From assembly GCF_000427885.1 (NCBI RefSeq), contig NZ_ATYW01000004.1, forward strand, positions 193-64,192: a stretch of DNA of 64,000 nucleotides, written 5' to 3'. The stretch is from Glycomyces tenuis DSM 44171 (GTDB lineage Bacteria > Actinomycetota > Actinomycetes > Mycobacteriales > Micromonosporaceae). Position 1 is the first letter of the stretch. Each line of letters begins with the position of its first letter. The position numbers and the translations under genes are program-made. Below the pieces are notes generated by a model. The model saw only the letters and a program-made list of their open reading frames with translations. It did not search any database and was not told where the DNA came from. Below are positions 32,525 through 41,749 of the stretch, piece after piece.

Positions 32525-33694
32525 ATGCCGAAGAGCCACACCCCCGGGGTGCCCAAACTGCTGCGGGTCCTCAACGACCAGGCGGCGCTCAAACTGCTGC
32601 TCGACGACGGGCCGCAGACCAGGGCGCAGCTGGCCGAGCGGACCTCGATGTCGAAGGTGACCGCCTCGCAGATGATGGAGCGCCTCCAGGGCCGCGGCCT
32701 GGTCGAGGTCGTCGGCTCCAAGTCCGGCGGGCGCGGTCCGAACGCCTCGCTGTACGCGGCGGTGCCCTCCTTCGCCTACGTCGTGGGCGTCGAGGTCGGC
32801 CCGGTGACCACCAAGGGCGCGTGCGCCGACTTCACCGGGACGATCGTGGGGCGCGCCGAGATCGACATCGAAGGCTCGACCGACCCGGTCTCGGTGGTGC
32901 GCCGCGTCGTCACCGACGCCGTCGCCGACGCGGGCGTCGAGATGGCCAAGATCCACCGCGTCGTGCTCGGCACCCCCGGCGTCATCGACCCGGTCAGCGG
33001 CGAGATCGGCTTCTCGTGGAACCTCCCGGCCTGGCACCGCGGCCTGCGGACGGCGCTGAACGAGGAACTGGCCCCCGAGGTCGTCATCGAGAACGACGTC
33101 AACCTCGCCACGCTCGCCGAGCAGCGCTCCGGCGGCGCGGGCGGCGCCTCGGACTTCGTGTACGCCTGGTTCGGCGGGGGCCTCGGCCTCGGCGTCATCC
33201 TCGGCGGGCGGCTGTACCGGGGCGCCAGCGGCGCGGCCGGCGAGATCGGCTTCCTGCCGGTGCCGGGCGGCGAGCTGCCGACCGGCGGCGTCGTCACGCG
33301 CCTGTCGAAGGGCTCCTACCAGCGCGTCATCGGCGGCGACGCCGTCATCGAGATCGGCGCGAAGCACGGCTTCAACGGCGCCGAACCCGAGGACGTCGTC
33401 ACCGCCGCCGTCGGCGCCGGCGAGGAGGGCGCGGCCTGCGTCGAGGAGATCGCCCGCGGCATCGCCCTGGGCATCGTCGCGGTCTGCGTCCTGTTCGACC
33501 CGACCGTGGTGGTCCTGGGCGGGCCCGTGGGCTACGCGGGCGGGCTCGAACTGGCCGGGCGCGTCGCGGCCCACACCTCCCAGCTCGCGCCCGTCAACCC
33601 GAGCGTCGTCGCCGGCGCGGTCGTCGAGGAGCCGATCATGCGAGGAGCGATCCTGCACGCGCTCGACGACGTCCGCGCCGGCCTGTTCGACTGA
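32525..33694 (+). CDS. ROK-family transcriptional regulator without the zinc motif
   Basis: 389 residues; GGAGGAG is 8 bases before the ATG. An N-terminal helix-turn-helix (RAQLAERTSMSKVTASQMME) is followed by a ROK sugar-kinase fold (VVGVEVGPVTTKGACADFTG, VVLGTPGVIDP, IENDVNLATLAEQ). The usual ROK CxCGxxGC zinc site is absent; the corresponding place reads GEIGFLPVPGGELPTGG. It is therefore a regulator rather than a sugar kinase. It is convergent with the ABC exporter genes. The sugar ligand is unknown. Confidence 0.88.
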   Translation: MPKSHTPGVPKLLRVLNDQAALKLLLDDGPQTRAQLAERTSMSKVTASQMMERLQGRGLVEVVGSKSGGRGPNASLYAAVPSFAYVVGVEVGPVTTKGACADFTGTIVGRAEIDIEGSTDPVSVVRRVVTDAVADAGVEMAKIHRVVLGTPGVIDPVSGEIGFSWNLPAWHRGLRTALNEELAPEVVIENDVNLATLAEQRSGGAGGASDFVYAWFGGGLGLGVILGGRLYRGASGAAGEIGFLPVPGGELPTGGVVTRLSKGSYQRVIGGDAVIEIGAKHGFNGAEPEDVVTAAVGAGEEGAACVEEIARGIALGIVAVCVLFDPTVVVLGGPVGYAGGLELAGRVAAHTSQLAPVNPSVVAGAVVEEPIMRGAILHALDDVRAGLFD

Positions 33695-33724
33695 ACCGTC
33701 CCGGCCGAATCCCGCTGACCGCCG

Positions 33725-34738
33725 CTAGGCCGCGTCCCGCTTGGCGAAGGACCACGTCGCCAGAGCCGCGAACACGAGCATGATCGCGCCCAGGACCAGT
33801 CCCGCGTGGGTCGCGGTCAGCACCAGCTGGTCCGGGAGCCCGGTGACCGGGTCCCAGTACTCGAGTTCCATCCGGCCCTCGATCCAGGCGCCGATCCACG
33901 TGTAGAGCGAGAGCAGGTCCGGGTACTTGATGCTGTTGACCCCGAACCTGACGAAGGACACCAGCAGCTCGCCGACGGTGAGGTAGCCGACGATGACGCC
34001 CCCGGCGATCGCGGTGTGGCGGCCCAGCATGGCCAGGGCCGAGCCGATCACGGTCATCCCCAGCGCCATCACGGCGGTGCGGCCGAGGCGCGCGAGCGTG
34101 TCCTCCCACCAGGCGGCGTTCAGGGTCCCGGTGTCGCCGCGGACGGCGGCGGTCAGGTACAGCAGCGCGAAGGCCAGCACCAGCATCGCGACCACGGCGA
34201 CGGCGCACAGCGCCAGGGCGGCGGCCAGCTTCGCGCCCCACACCTTCATGCGGTTCGGGTGCCAGACCAGGAGGTTCGCCATGCCGCCGCTCGACCATTC
34301 GGCGCCGATCGCCGAGGCCGCCAGCAGCATCGACAGCAGACCGGTGACGATCGCGACGCCGATGAGCAGGAAGACGCCCTCCTCGTCGAACTGGAACGTG
34401 TAGACGTAGATGTAGTCCTCGGCCTCGGCGCCGACGAGGAACATCTCGGCGCACGCCTGCTCGTGCGGCATCTCGCCATACCACGGGTCGTCCGCCACCC
34501 ACGAGTAGTCCGGGTCGTTCTCGAAGTACCGTTCGTCGGCCGCGCAGTCCTCGTACTGGGCGTTCGCGTCGTCGGCCATCTGCTGGGCCGCGGCGAGGTC
34601 GGCCTCGCTGGGGCCGGTGCTGGAGTTGAACCACATGATGGCGGTGATGAGCAGCAGGCCGCCGACGGCGAAGATCCCGAACAGCAGGCTCAGGCGGCGG
34701 CGCGCGATGCGGTGCAGTTCGGCTCGGAACAGGGTCAT
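33725..34738 (-). CDS. ABC transporter permease (ABC-2 type)
   Basis: 337 residues with six transmembrane segments: one near the N-terminus (about 18-36), then, after a large acidic extracytoplasmic loop (residues 40-125, many Asp/Glu/Tyr), five more. This is the ABC-2/GldF-like exporter-permease layout. Its ATG overlaps the stop of the ATPase gene (TGATG), so the two are co-translated. It is predicted to form a two-component exporter of a lipid, peptide or antibiotic-like molecule; the substrate is unknown. Confidence 0.86.
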   Translation of the reverse strand: MTLFRAELHRIARRRLSLLFGIFAVGGLLLITAIMWFNSSTGPSEADLAAAQQMADDANAQYEDCAADERYFENDPDYSWVADDPWYGEMPHEQACAEMFLVGAEAEDYIYVYTFQFDEEGVFLLIGVAIVTGLLSMLLAASAIGAEWSSGGMANLLVWHPNRMKVWGAKLAAALALCAVAVVAMLVLAFALLYLTAAVRGDTGTLNAAWWEDTLARLGRTAVMALGMTVIGSALAMLGRHTAIAGGVIVGYLTVGELLVSFVRFGVNSIKYPDLLSLYTWIGAWIEGRMELEYWDPVTGLPDQLVLTATHAGLVLGAIMLVFAALATWSFAKRDAA

Positions 34739-35757
34739 CACTGCTCGCCTCCCGTGGCGGTCTCGGCGGAGGCCCCGACCGGCGGGGCGGGGACGGCCTG
34801 TCCCACTTGGACGGGCTGTCCGGCCTGCGGCGCGGTCCCGGTCAGCTCCAGGAACACCGACTCGAGGTTCTTGGTCTCGGTGGTCAGCTCGGACAGGTAG
34901 AGCCCGGCGTCGGCGAGGGTCCTGGTGACCCACGCGGCCTCGGGCGCGCCGGTCACGACGAGGCGCTCGCGCTCGGCGGCGACCGACACGCCGTCCCCGG
35001 CGCTCGCGAGGACCTCCATGGCGCGGCCGATCTCCCCGGCGTCGGCGAACCTGACGCTCAACTGGGACCCCGAGTGCCCGGCGATGATGTCGGCGACCTT
35101 GCCGTCGACGATGCGCCGTCCTCTGGAGACGATCGTCATCGAGTCGCACAGCTGCTGCACCTCGGACAGGAGGTGGGAGCTGACCAGGACGGTGACGCCC
35201 TGCTCGTGGGCGAGCCACTGGAGCAGTTCGCGCATGTGGTGGATCCCGGCCGGGTCGAGGCCGTTGGCCGGCTCGTCGAGGACGAGCAGCTCGGGCCGCT
35301 TCAGCAGCGCCTGCGCGACGGCCAGGCGCTGGCGCATGCCCAGCGAGTAGCCCTTGACCGACTGCTTCGCCTGGTCGCGCAGTCCCACCTGCTCGAGGAC
35401 CTCGTCGACGCGGGCGGAGGCGATCCCGGCGCTCTCGGCCAGGACCTGGAGCGTCAGGCGCCCCGAGAAGTGCTTGAAGAACTGCGGCGACTCCACGACC
35501 GCGCCGATGCGGCCGATGACCTGCGGCAGCCGCCTGGGCACCTCCTCGCCGAAGACCCGCATGGCGCCGCCGTCGGTGCCGATGAGCCCGAGCAGCGCGC
35601 GCAGCGTGGTGGTCTTGCCGGAACCGTTGGGGCCCAAGAACCCGTGGACCTGCCCTGCGGCGACTTCCATGTCGAGGCCGTCCAAGGCGTTGTGCGGCTG
35701 GCGCAAGAGCTTCCTGTACGTCTTGCGCAGCCCCGAGATCTCGATGACTGGGGGCAT
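34738..35757 (-). CDS. ABC transporter ATP-binding protein (exporter type)
   Basis: 339 residues. Walker A GPNGSGKTTT, Q-loop VVESPQFF, signature YSLGMRQRLA (LSGGQ variant typical of bacitracin/lantibiotic-type exporters), Walker B LLVLDEPANGLDP and H-loop VSSHLL. A C-terminal domain of about 100 residues follows the NBD. It is coupled to the permease gene downstream. The upstream region contains a perfect dyad (35835-35847) overlapping its promoter. Confidence 0.92.
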   Translation of the reverse strand: MPPVIEISGLRKTYRKLLRQPHNALDGLDMEVAAGQVHGFLGPNGSGKTTTLRALLGLIGTDGGAMRVFGEEVPRRLPQVIGRIGAVVESPQFFKHFSGRLTLQVLAESAGIASARVDEVLEQVGLRDQAKQSVKGYSLGMRQRLAVAQALLKRPELLVLDEPANGLDPAGIHHMRELLQWLAHEQGVTVLVSSHLLSEVQQLCDSMTIVSRGRRIVDGKVADIIAGHSGSQLSVRFADAGEIGRAMEVLASAGDGVSVAAERERLVVTGAPEAAWVTRTLADAGLYLSELTTETKNLESVFLELTGTAPQAGQPVQVGQAVPAPPVGASAETATGGEQ

Positions 35758-35834
35758 GGACTCACTTTCTCGTAGCGGCGCCGCCGGTCGCGGCCCGCGG
35801 CGCACCTGAGGGGAACGGCACCGGACCCGATGAA

Positions 35835-35847
35835 TATACCGGGTATA
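35835..35847. promoter_or_regulatory. Palindromic operator in divergent ABC promoter region
   Basis: TATACC-G-GGTATA is a perfect 6-bp dyad with a single central base in otherwise GC-rich DNA. On the plus strand it overlaps a TATAGT -10 sequence (35844-35849); on the minus strand it overlaps TATATT. It can therefore block both divergent promoters. No regulator gene is adjacent. Confidence 0.55.
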
Positions 35848-35914
35848 GTGTCGTGTCACCGGCCGACCCGGCCGCAGCCGAGCCGTCCGTTCCCTCACAT
35901 GGTTTCATTGACCC

Positions 35915-36706
35915 GTGGCACAGTCAGAACGCGTCCTCGACCTGTCCGGCGTCACCGTACGCCGCGGCGACAACCAGCTCCTCGACGGCGTCGACTGGAG
36001 CGTCGACGCCGACCAGCGCTGGGTGATCCTCGGCCCCAACGGCGCGGGGAAGACGACGCTGCTCAACCTGGCCGCCGCCCGCAACCACCCCACCTCCGGC
36101 ACCGTCGAAGTGCTCGGCGAGCGCCTCGGCCGCGTCGACGTCTTCGAGCTGCGGCCCCTCATCGGCCTGACGACCACCGCCGTCGCCGAGTCCATCCCGA
36201 ACGAGGAGACCGCCCTCGACGTCGTCCGCACCGCCGCCTGGGGCCGGGTCGGCCGCTGGCGCGAGGACTACGAGGACCTCGACGACGAGCGCGCCATGTC
36301 GCTCCTGCGCTGGCTCGGCGTCGCCCCGCTCGCGGGCCGCCGCTTCGGCACCCTCTCCGAAGGCGAGCGCAAGCGCGTCCAGATCGCCCGCGCCCTCATG
36401 ACCGACCCCGAGCTGCTCCTGCTCGACGAGCCCGCCGCCGGGCTCGACCTCGGCGCCCGCGAAGCCCTCGTGGCGACCCTCTCGGGCCTGGCCCAGGACC
36501 CCGACGCCCCCGCGATGGTCCTCGTCACACACCACGTCGAGGAGATCCCGCCGGGATTCACCCACGCGCTCGTCCTCTCGGCCGGCAGCGTCATCGCCGC
36601 CGGGCCGCTCGCCGAGGCGCTCACCTCGGAGTCGCTGTCCAAGGCGTTCGGGCTGCCGCTCACGTTGACGGCGAACGGAAACCGCTACACCGCCGTGGCC
36701 GCCTGA
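35915..36706 (+). CDS. Orphan ABC ATPase
   Basis: 263 residues from GTG 35915. Walker A GPNGAGKTTL, signature LSEGERKRVQIARAL, Walker B LLLLDEPAAGLDLG and H-loop VTHHVEEIP. The LSEGE signature and THHVEEIPPGFTH ending match the ModF/YlmA-like family of stand-alone ATPases, often annotated as iron or molybdate ABC ATPases. No permease or binding protein is adjacent. It is divergent from the ABC exporter pair and shares with it the palindrome at 35835-35847. Confidence 0.88.
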   Translation: MAQSERVLDLSGVTVRRGDNQLLDGVDWSVDADQRWVILGPNGAGKTTLLNLAAARNHPTSGTVEVLGERLGRVDVFELRPLIGLTTTAVAESIPNEETALDVVRTAAWGRVGRWREDYEDLDDERAMSLLRWLGVAPLAGRRFGTLSEGERKRVQIARALMTDPELLLLDEPAAGLDLGAREALVATLSGLAQDPDAPAMVLVTHHVEEIPPGFTHALVLSAGSVIAAGPLAEALTSESLSKAFGLPLTLTANGNRYTAVAA

Positions 36707-36848
36707 CGGACGCCCGACCGGCACAGTGACGGCACGCTCCTCCTCCCGCCGCCCGGTCCGAACCGCGGCCCGCGGGCGCCCCCGCCGGGCGCCCCGGCGC
36801 GGCGCGCGCGATTCGCTGCTCCTTGACCCCTCGGATACCCTGAAGCCC

Positions 36849-38225
36849 GTGAGCATTCGGTGGTGGCGCGCGTCGGCCATGCTGGCGGTCGCGTCGATGA
36901 TCCTCGTCTACCTCGCCGGCCTCACGCAGCTCGGCGAGGCCGAGGCCGAACCCGTCCAGTCCGTCCCCGCGCTCACCGGCGACCTCGACGCGCAGCTCGC
37001 CGACCTGCGAGACGCCGCCCCCGTCCAAGCCGACGACCCCGAGGCGGCCCTGGCCGCCGCCCTCGACGACCCCGAGCTCGCCACCGCCCTGATCGAGGCC
37101 GAACCCGACCCCGACGACGGCGCGCTCGCCGCCGCGCTGGCGACCCTCGCCTCCGCCTCCGGCGACCTCGACCCCGTCGAAGTGGGGGCCTTCTTCGACG
37201 AGCTCGGCGCCGAGCGCACCGCCTGGCTGTCGGTGCTGTACCCCGAGACCATCGCCCACCTGCCCGGGGCGCCGTTCGAGGCGCGCGTGGACGCCAACAA
37301 GGTCGTCATCGAGGCGGCCGTCGAGGAGTCGACCACCTTCGACGGGCCCGGTCGGCCCTGGACCGAGGGCACCGAGCGGCCGATGCGCGCCGAACTCGGC
37401 CAGCTCCTCGACTCCGACCGCGAGTTCATCTCCCTCGACCCGTACAACAACTCCGGCGGCGGCTCGTGGATCGAGGTGCTCGGCGACCTGCGCACCGCCT
37501 CGCAGATCACGGTCATGGTGCCCGGCGGCTCGGCCGAGATGTCCAGCGACAACTTCAACCTCTACTACAACCGGGCGAAGAGCTTCGCCGACGCCGCCGA
37601 CGGCGAACTGGCGGTCGTGGTGTGGGCCGGCGCCTCGTGGCCCTCCGGCTGGATCGAGGAGTCGTGGGCCTCCTGGTCGCAGGTCGCCGCCGAGCGCCTC
37701 GCCTCGTTCACCCACGACCTGCGCGCCCAGACCGGCGACGTCCCGATCACGCTCGCCGGGCACTCCTACGGCGGGGCCGTCATCGGCCTGGCCGAGACCT
37801 ACGACCTCGTGGCCGACCGGGTCCTGCACATCGCCTCGGCCGGCATGGGCTACGACGTCTACCAGCCCGAGGCGCTGACGGAACCCTGCCGCCCCAGGTA
37901 CTCGATCACCGCGCCCGGCGACCCCATCTCCTACGTCCAGGGGATGCCGTACGTGCCGCTGCTGGGCCACGGAGCCGACCCCGACGACTTCCCCGGCACG
38001 CTGAACCTGGCGACCGGCAGCCTCCCCGACGGCCCGGACGCGGTCGACGACTACGGCGTGAGCCTGGCCGAGCAGGGCATCGCGGGCAAGGACGTGGAAG
38101 GCGTCCACTCGCATTCGGAGGTCTTCTACCCCGAGTCCGACGCCTGGAACAACATCCTGGCCGTCATGCTCGGCGACGAGCCCGAGCTCGCCGACTCCCA
38201 GCCCGACCCGATCGCCGGCTGCTAG
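36849..38225 (+). CDS. DUF1023-type alpha/beta hydrolase, membrane-anchored or secreted
   Basis: 458 residues from GTG 36849. An N-terminal hydrophobic segment (AMLAVASMILVYLAGL, residues 11-26) after two Trp/Arg-rich turns acts as signal anchor. A long acidic, Ala-rich helical region follows (30-130), then a DUF1023 hydrolase core: ITVMVPGGSAEMSSDNF, AVVVWAGASWPSGW and the nucleophile elbow LAGHSYGG, with His candidates near the C-terminus (EGVHSHSEVFYP). Predicted to act outside the cytoplasmic membrane on an unknown ester or amide. It is convergent with lipB with only one base between the stop codons. Confidence 0.85.
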   Translation: MSIRWWRASAMLAVASMILVYLAGLTQLGEAEAEPVQSVPALTGDLDAQLADLRDAAPVQADDPEAALAAALDDPELATALIEAEPDPDDGALAAALATLASASGDLDPVEVGAFFDELGAERTAWLSVLYPETIAHLPGAPFEARVDANKVVIEAAVEESTTFDGPGRPWTEGTERPMRAELGQLLDSDREFISLDPYNNSGGGSWIEVLGDLRTASQITVMVPGGSAEMSSDNFNLYYNRAKSFADAADGELAVVVWAGASWPSGWIEESWASWSQVAAERLASFTHDLRAQTGDVPITLAGHSYGGAVIGLAETYDLVADRVLHIASAGMGYDVYQPEALTEPCRPRYSITAPGDPISYVQGMPYVPLLGHGADPDDFPGTLNLATGSLPDGPDAVDDYGVSLAEQGIAGKDVEGVHSHSEVFYPESDAWNNILAVMLGDEPELADSQPDPIAGC

Positions 38226-38226
38226 C

Positions 38227-38949
38227 TCAGTCCCGTTCGAGCAGCAGCGGCAGGTGCCGCTCGACGACCGGGGCCACCTCGTCGACGGTGACCTCCCGGC
38301 CCAGCTCCGCCGACAGGCTCGTGACCTCCGCGTCCGTGATCGCGCACGGCGCGATCCGGTTCCAGGCGCCCATGTCCGGGTTGCAGTTCAGCGCGAAGCC
38401 GTGCATCGTCGTCGCCCAGCGCACCCGCACGCCGATCGCGCAGATCTTGCGCTCGGGCCCGGCGTCGTCGGCCGGGAGCCACACGCCGGTGCGGTCCCGC
38501 AGGCGCCCGCGCGCCGAGGTCACCCCGAACTCGTGGCAGACCGCGCTGATCATGTCCTCCACGCGCCGCACGTACGCGACGACGTCCACCTTCCGGCGGA
38601 GTTTCATGATCGGGTAGCCGACGAGCTGGCCCGGCCCGTGCCAGGTGATCTGGCCGCCCCGGTCGACGGTGACGACGGGCGTGCCGTCCTGCGGCAGCGC
38701 CCACGTCTCGGTGCGCTTCCCGGCGGTGTAGACGCTCGGGTGCTGGAGCAGCAGGACGGTGTCGTCGATCTCGTCGTCGATGCGCCGCTGCTGGAGCAGC
38801 TTCTGATAGTCCCAGGCCTCCTGGTAGTCGACCAGCCCTCGCCGCTCGACCGAGATGCCCTCGACGGTCCTCGTCGTGCCGACTCCGTCGGCAGTGCTCA
38901 TCGTGCCGATTCCATCGGCGGCGCCCGGGGTCTCCACTGGCACGGTCAT
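38227..38949 (-). CDS. lipB: Octanoyl-[acyl-carrier-protein] transferase (lipoate biosynthesis)
   Basis: 240 residues. LipB landmarks: [29 protein letters not shown], the catalytic Lys and Cys pair in [15 protein letters not shown] and APCAITDAE, and TTMHGFALN. It transfers octanoyl from ACP to lipoyl domains; the partner gene lipA is not in the window. The N-terminal 30 residues are not typical: they contain a 9-residue tandem repeat ([18 protein letters not shown]) encoded by a 27-bp DNA repeat. The true start may thus lie at an internal ATG (38901) or just after the repeat. Confidence 0.94.
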   Translation of the reverse strand: MTVPVETPGAADGIGTMSTADGVGTTRTVEGISVERRGLVDYQEAWDYQKLLQQRRIDDEIDDTVLLLQHPSVYTAGKRTETWALPQDGTPVVTVDRGGQITWHGPGQLVGYPIMKLRRKVDVVAYVRRVEDMISAVCHEFGVTSARGRLRDRTGVWLPADDAGPERKICAIGVRVRWATTMHGFALNCNPDMGAWNRIAPCAITDAEVTSLSAELGREVTVDEVAPVVERHLPLLLERD

Positions 38950-39245
38950 GATTCGACACTAGTCCGATCCGGAGCCGTGCAACAACGTTCGCCATGTGAT
39001 CCGCGGCGTGGCCCGCCTGGTGCGACCGGTCCGCGGCGGCGCCCCCGGTCCCGCATGGTCCTGCCGTGTTTCCGGCATATGACGAGGAGGCTCCATCTTT
39101 ATGGTGCCGTTATGCAAATGCCGACTTCTCGCGTCCCACCGCAGCCCCGTCGAGTGGCGGTGAGCTGCCACACTAATATTCCAACGGTAATCAAGCCGTA
39201 TCCGCCCGCCCCGCGCTCGGCGAGGGTTCACGCCAAGGGACACGA

Positions 39246-40001
39246 ATGGTAGAGACGCAGCCGAAGACCCCGATGGTCACCATCACCGGGGTGAACAAGC
39301 ATTTCGGAGACCTGCACGCGCTGCGGGACATCGATCTGACAGTGGACGAGAGCGAGGTCGTCGTCCTCATCGGACCATCCGGCTCGGGGAAGTCCACGCT
39401 GTGCCGCACCATCAACCGGCTCGAGACGATCGACTCCGGTGAGATCACCGTGAACGGCAGCCCCCTTCCCGCCGAAGGCCGGGCCCTCGCCCAGCTGCGC
39501 GCCGACGTCGGCATGGTCTTCCAGCACTTCAACCTCTTCGCGCACCTGACGGTCCTGGAGAACATCACGCTCGGCCCGATCAAGGTCCGCCGCAGGTCCA
39601 AGGCCGAGGCGGCCGAGCGGGCGCGGGCGCTGCTCGACCGGGTCGGCCTCTCCGACAAGGCCGACGCCTACCCCGCGCAGCTCTCCGGCGGCCAGCAGCA
39701 GCGCGTCGCCATCGCCCGGGGACTGGCGATGGACCCCAAGCTCATGATGTTCGACGAGCCGACCTCCGCGCTCGACCCCGAGATGATCAACGAGGTCCTC
39801 GACGTCATGCAGGACCTCGCCCACGAGGGCATGACGATGGTCGTCGTCACCCACGAGATGGGCTTCGCCCGCCGCGCCGCGAACAGGGTGGTGTTCATGG
39901 CCGACGGCGCGATCGTCGAGACCGCCACGCCCGCCGCCTTCTTCGACGACCCGCAGACGGAGCGCGCACAGGACTTCCTGTCGAAGGTCATGACCCACTG
40001 A
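39246..40001 (+). CDS. gluA: Glutamate-type amino acid ABC transporter, ATP-binding protein
   Basis: 251 residues; it opens the four-gene order of the corynebacterial gluABCD importer. Walker A GPSGSGKST, signature LSGGQQQRVAIARGL, Walker B LMMFDEPTSALDPE and H-loop VVTHEMGFARR, all of the polar amino-acid importer class. Located at the inner face of the membrane, it powers uptake through GluC and GluD. The 296-base region upstream contains a TAATAT -10-like element (39174-39179) in an AT-rich patch. Confidence 0.93.
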   Translation: MVETQPKTPMVTITGVNKHFGDLHALRDIDLTVDESEVVVLIGPSGSGKSTLCRTINRLETIDSGEITVNGSPLPAEGRALAQLRADVGMVFQHFNLFAHLTVLENITLGPIKVRRRSKAEAAERARALLDRVGLSDKADAYPAQLSGGQQQRVAIARGLAMDPKLMMFDEPTSALDPEMINEVLDVMQDLAHEGMTMVVVTHEMGFARRAANRVVFMADGAIVETATPAAFFDDPQTERAQDFLSKVMTH

Positions 40002-40068
40002 CAGGGACCGAACCAGGACGCCCACGGTCACCCGAGCGGGTGTCCGCAAGGAAAGGAAGCACGGAATC

Positions 40069-41010
40069 ATGCGTATGTTCCGAAGAAGCGCCATCGCGGG
40101 ACTCGCGGTGGTCGCCATGTCGCTGGCCGCCTGCTCAGGCGAGGCCAGCCAAGAGCAGGAGGAGCAGGAGGAGCTCCAGGAGTCGGTAGGCGAGTACTCC
40201 ATGGAGCAGGCCTCCGAGATCCCGGCCGGCCTGATCCAGGAGATCCAGGACAAGGGCGTGCTCGTGGTCGGCTCCAAGTTCGACCAGCCGCTCATCGGCC
40301 AGAAGGACACGGCCAGCGGCAAGATCGAGGGCTTCGACGCCGAGATGGCGCGCCTGTTGGCGATGCGCATCTTCGGCACCGTCGACGAGGAGGGCGAGGA
40401 CGCGAACCTCAAGTTCGTCGAGACGACCTCCGAGAACCGCGAGACCTACGTCAACGACGGCACCGTCGACGTCGTCATCGCCTCCTACTCGATGTACCCC
40501 GAGCGGCTCCCGAACTTCGACTTCGCCGGCCCGTATTTCGACACCGGCCAGAACGTCATGGTCGCCGCGGACAACACCGACATCAACTCGGTCGCCGACC
40601 TCGCCGGCAAGGACGTGTGCATCGCCGAGGGCTCGGGCTCGATCGAGAACATGCAGGCCGAGAACCCTGAGGCCAACGTCCACACGCTCAAGGACTACGC
40701 CGCCTGCGCGGAGGCCCTCGAGAACGGGCAGACCGACGCGGTCAGCACCGACGAGACCATCCTCTACGGCTTCACCGTGGACAAGCCGGACGCCTTCCGC
40801 GTCCTGGACAGCTCGAACATCTTCACCGAGGAGCCCTACGGCATCGCCATGCCGCTCGGCGAGACCGACGCGCGCATGTTCGTCAACGACATGATCGACG
40901 AGGCGCTCGCCAACGGCGACTGGGAGAAGGCCTTCGACCTGTCCTTCGGCGCCGCGGGCATGCCGCTGCCGGACCCGCTCCCGACCCCGAACCGCTACGA
41001 ACCGATGTAA
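40069..41010 (+). CDS. gluB: Glutamate-type ABC transporter substrate-binding lipoprotein
   Basis: 313 residues. A lipoprotein signal peptide (RRSAIAGLAVVAMSLAACSG, lipidated Cys at about residue 23) is followed by a Gln/Glu-rich linker and a type 2 periplasmic binding domain: VLVVGSKFDQPLIG, GKIEGFDAEMARLLAMRIFG, NRETYVNDGTVDVVIASYSM. Anchored outside the membrane, it presents glutamate or a related acidic amino acid to the permeases. AAGGAAAGGAAG precedes the ATG. A strong hairpin (41025-41053) separates it from gluC. Confidence 0.93.
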   Translation: MRMFRRSAIAGLAVVAMSLAACSGEASQEQEEQEELQESVGEYSMEQASEIPAGLIQEIQDKGVLVVGSKFDQPLIGQKDTASGKIEGFDAEMARLLAMRIFGTVDEEGEDANLKFVETTSENRETYVNDGTVDVVIASYSMYPERLPNFDFAGPYFDTGQNVMVAADNTDINSVADLAGKDVCIAEGSGSIENMQAENPEANVHTLKDYAACAEALENGQTDAVSTDETILYGFTVDKPDAFRVLDSSNIFTEEPYGIAMPLGETDARMFVNDMIDEALANGDWEKAFDLSFGAAGMPLPDPLPTPNRYEPM

Positions 41011-41024
41011 CCATCCGGTAGGAC

Positions 41025-41053
41025 GGCGGCGCCCGCGTTCGGCGGGCGCCGCC
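41025..41053 (+). terminator. Intercistronic hairpin between gluB and gluC
   Basis: A perfect 12-bp stem (41025-41036 with 41042-41053) with loop GTTCG begins 14 bases after gluB and ends 10 bases before the gluC ribosome site. It probably attenuates the permease genes or protects the gluB mRNA 3' end, so that the binding protein is made in excess. Confidence 0.7.
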
Positions 41054-41076
41054 GCCCGCCTCATGGAGGAGTCCGC

Positions 41077-41733
41077 TTGTTCGACAATTTCGATCTGATG
41101 GTCGAGGGCCTGTGGGGCGGGTTCGTCACCACGGTGTGGGTGACGTTCGCCAGTTACGCGATCGCCCTCCTCGTCGGCGCCACCCTGGCGATCATGCACG
41201 TCAGCCCCGTCGCCCCGGCCCGCTGGGCCGCGAACGCCTACACGCAGATGTTCCGCAACGTGCCGCTGCTGGCCGTCCTGTTCATCATGTTCTTCGGCCT
41301 GCCGAAAGTCGGCATCTCCCAGGAGAACTGGGTCTGGGCCCTGCTCGGCCTCGGCCTGTACACCGGGGCGTTCGTCGGCGAGACCCTGCGCAGCGGCATC
41401 AACTCGATTCCCCTCGGGCAGGCCGAGGCCGCCCGCTCGATCGGCCTGAGCTTCGGCCAGTCCCTCGGCAACGTGGTCCTCCCGCAGGCCTTCCGGGCCG
41501 TCATCGCCCCGCTCGGCTCGCTGCTGATCGCCCTGGTCAAGAACAGCGCCCTGGTGCTCGCGATCGGCGTCCGCGAGCTCACCGCCGAGGCGCAGGTGCT
41601 CATCAACGACAACCAGAACCGCTTCAATCTGTGGATGGTCATCATCGGCGTCACCGTCAGCTACCTGATCATCGCGTTCGCCATCAGCTACCTCGTCCGG
41701 CTCGTCGAACGACGCGCCGCGTTCACGCGGTGA
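41077..41733 (+). CDS. gluC: Glutamate-type ABC transporter permease
   Basis: 218 residues from a TTG start supported by ATGGAGGAG. Five transmembrane segments are visible. The EAA loop of amino-acid permeases reads GQAEAARSIGLSFGQSLGNV, which contacts the ATPase. Together with gluD it forms the membrane channel. The next gene starts 16 bases downstream. Confidence 0.92.
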   Translation: MFDNFDLMVEGLWGGFVTTVWVTFASYAIALLVGATLAIMHVSPVAPARWAANAYTQMFRNVPLLAVLFIMFFGLPKVGISQENWVWALLGLGLYTGAFVGETLRSGINSIPLGQAEAARSIGLSFGQSLGNVVLPQAFRAVIAPLGSLLIALVKNSALVLAIGVRELTAEAQVLINDNQNRFNLWMVIIGVTVSYLIIAFAISYLVRLVERRAAFTR

Positions 41734-41749
41734 GCAGAGGGAAGGGCAC

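Noticed and set aside
36830-36848. GGATACCC just before the DUF1023 hydrolase as another SigB-type element
   Set aside because: It reads as GGGTATCC only on the minus strand, pointing away from the hydrolase and into the end of the ABC ATPase gene, so it has no suitable client.
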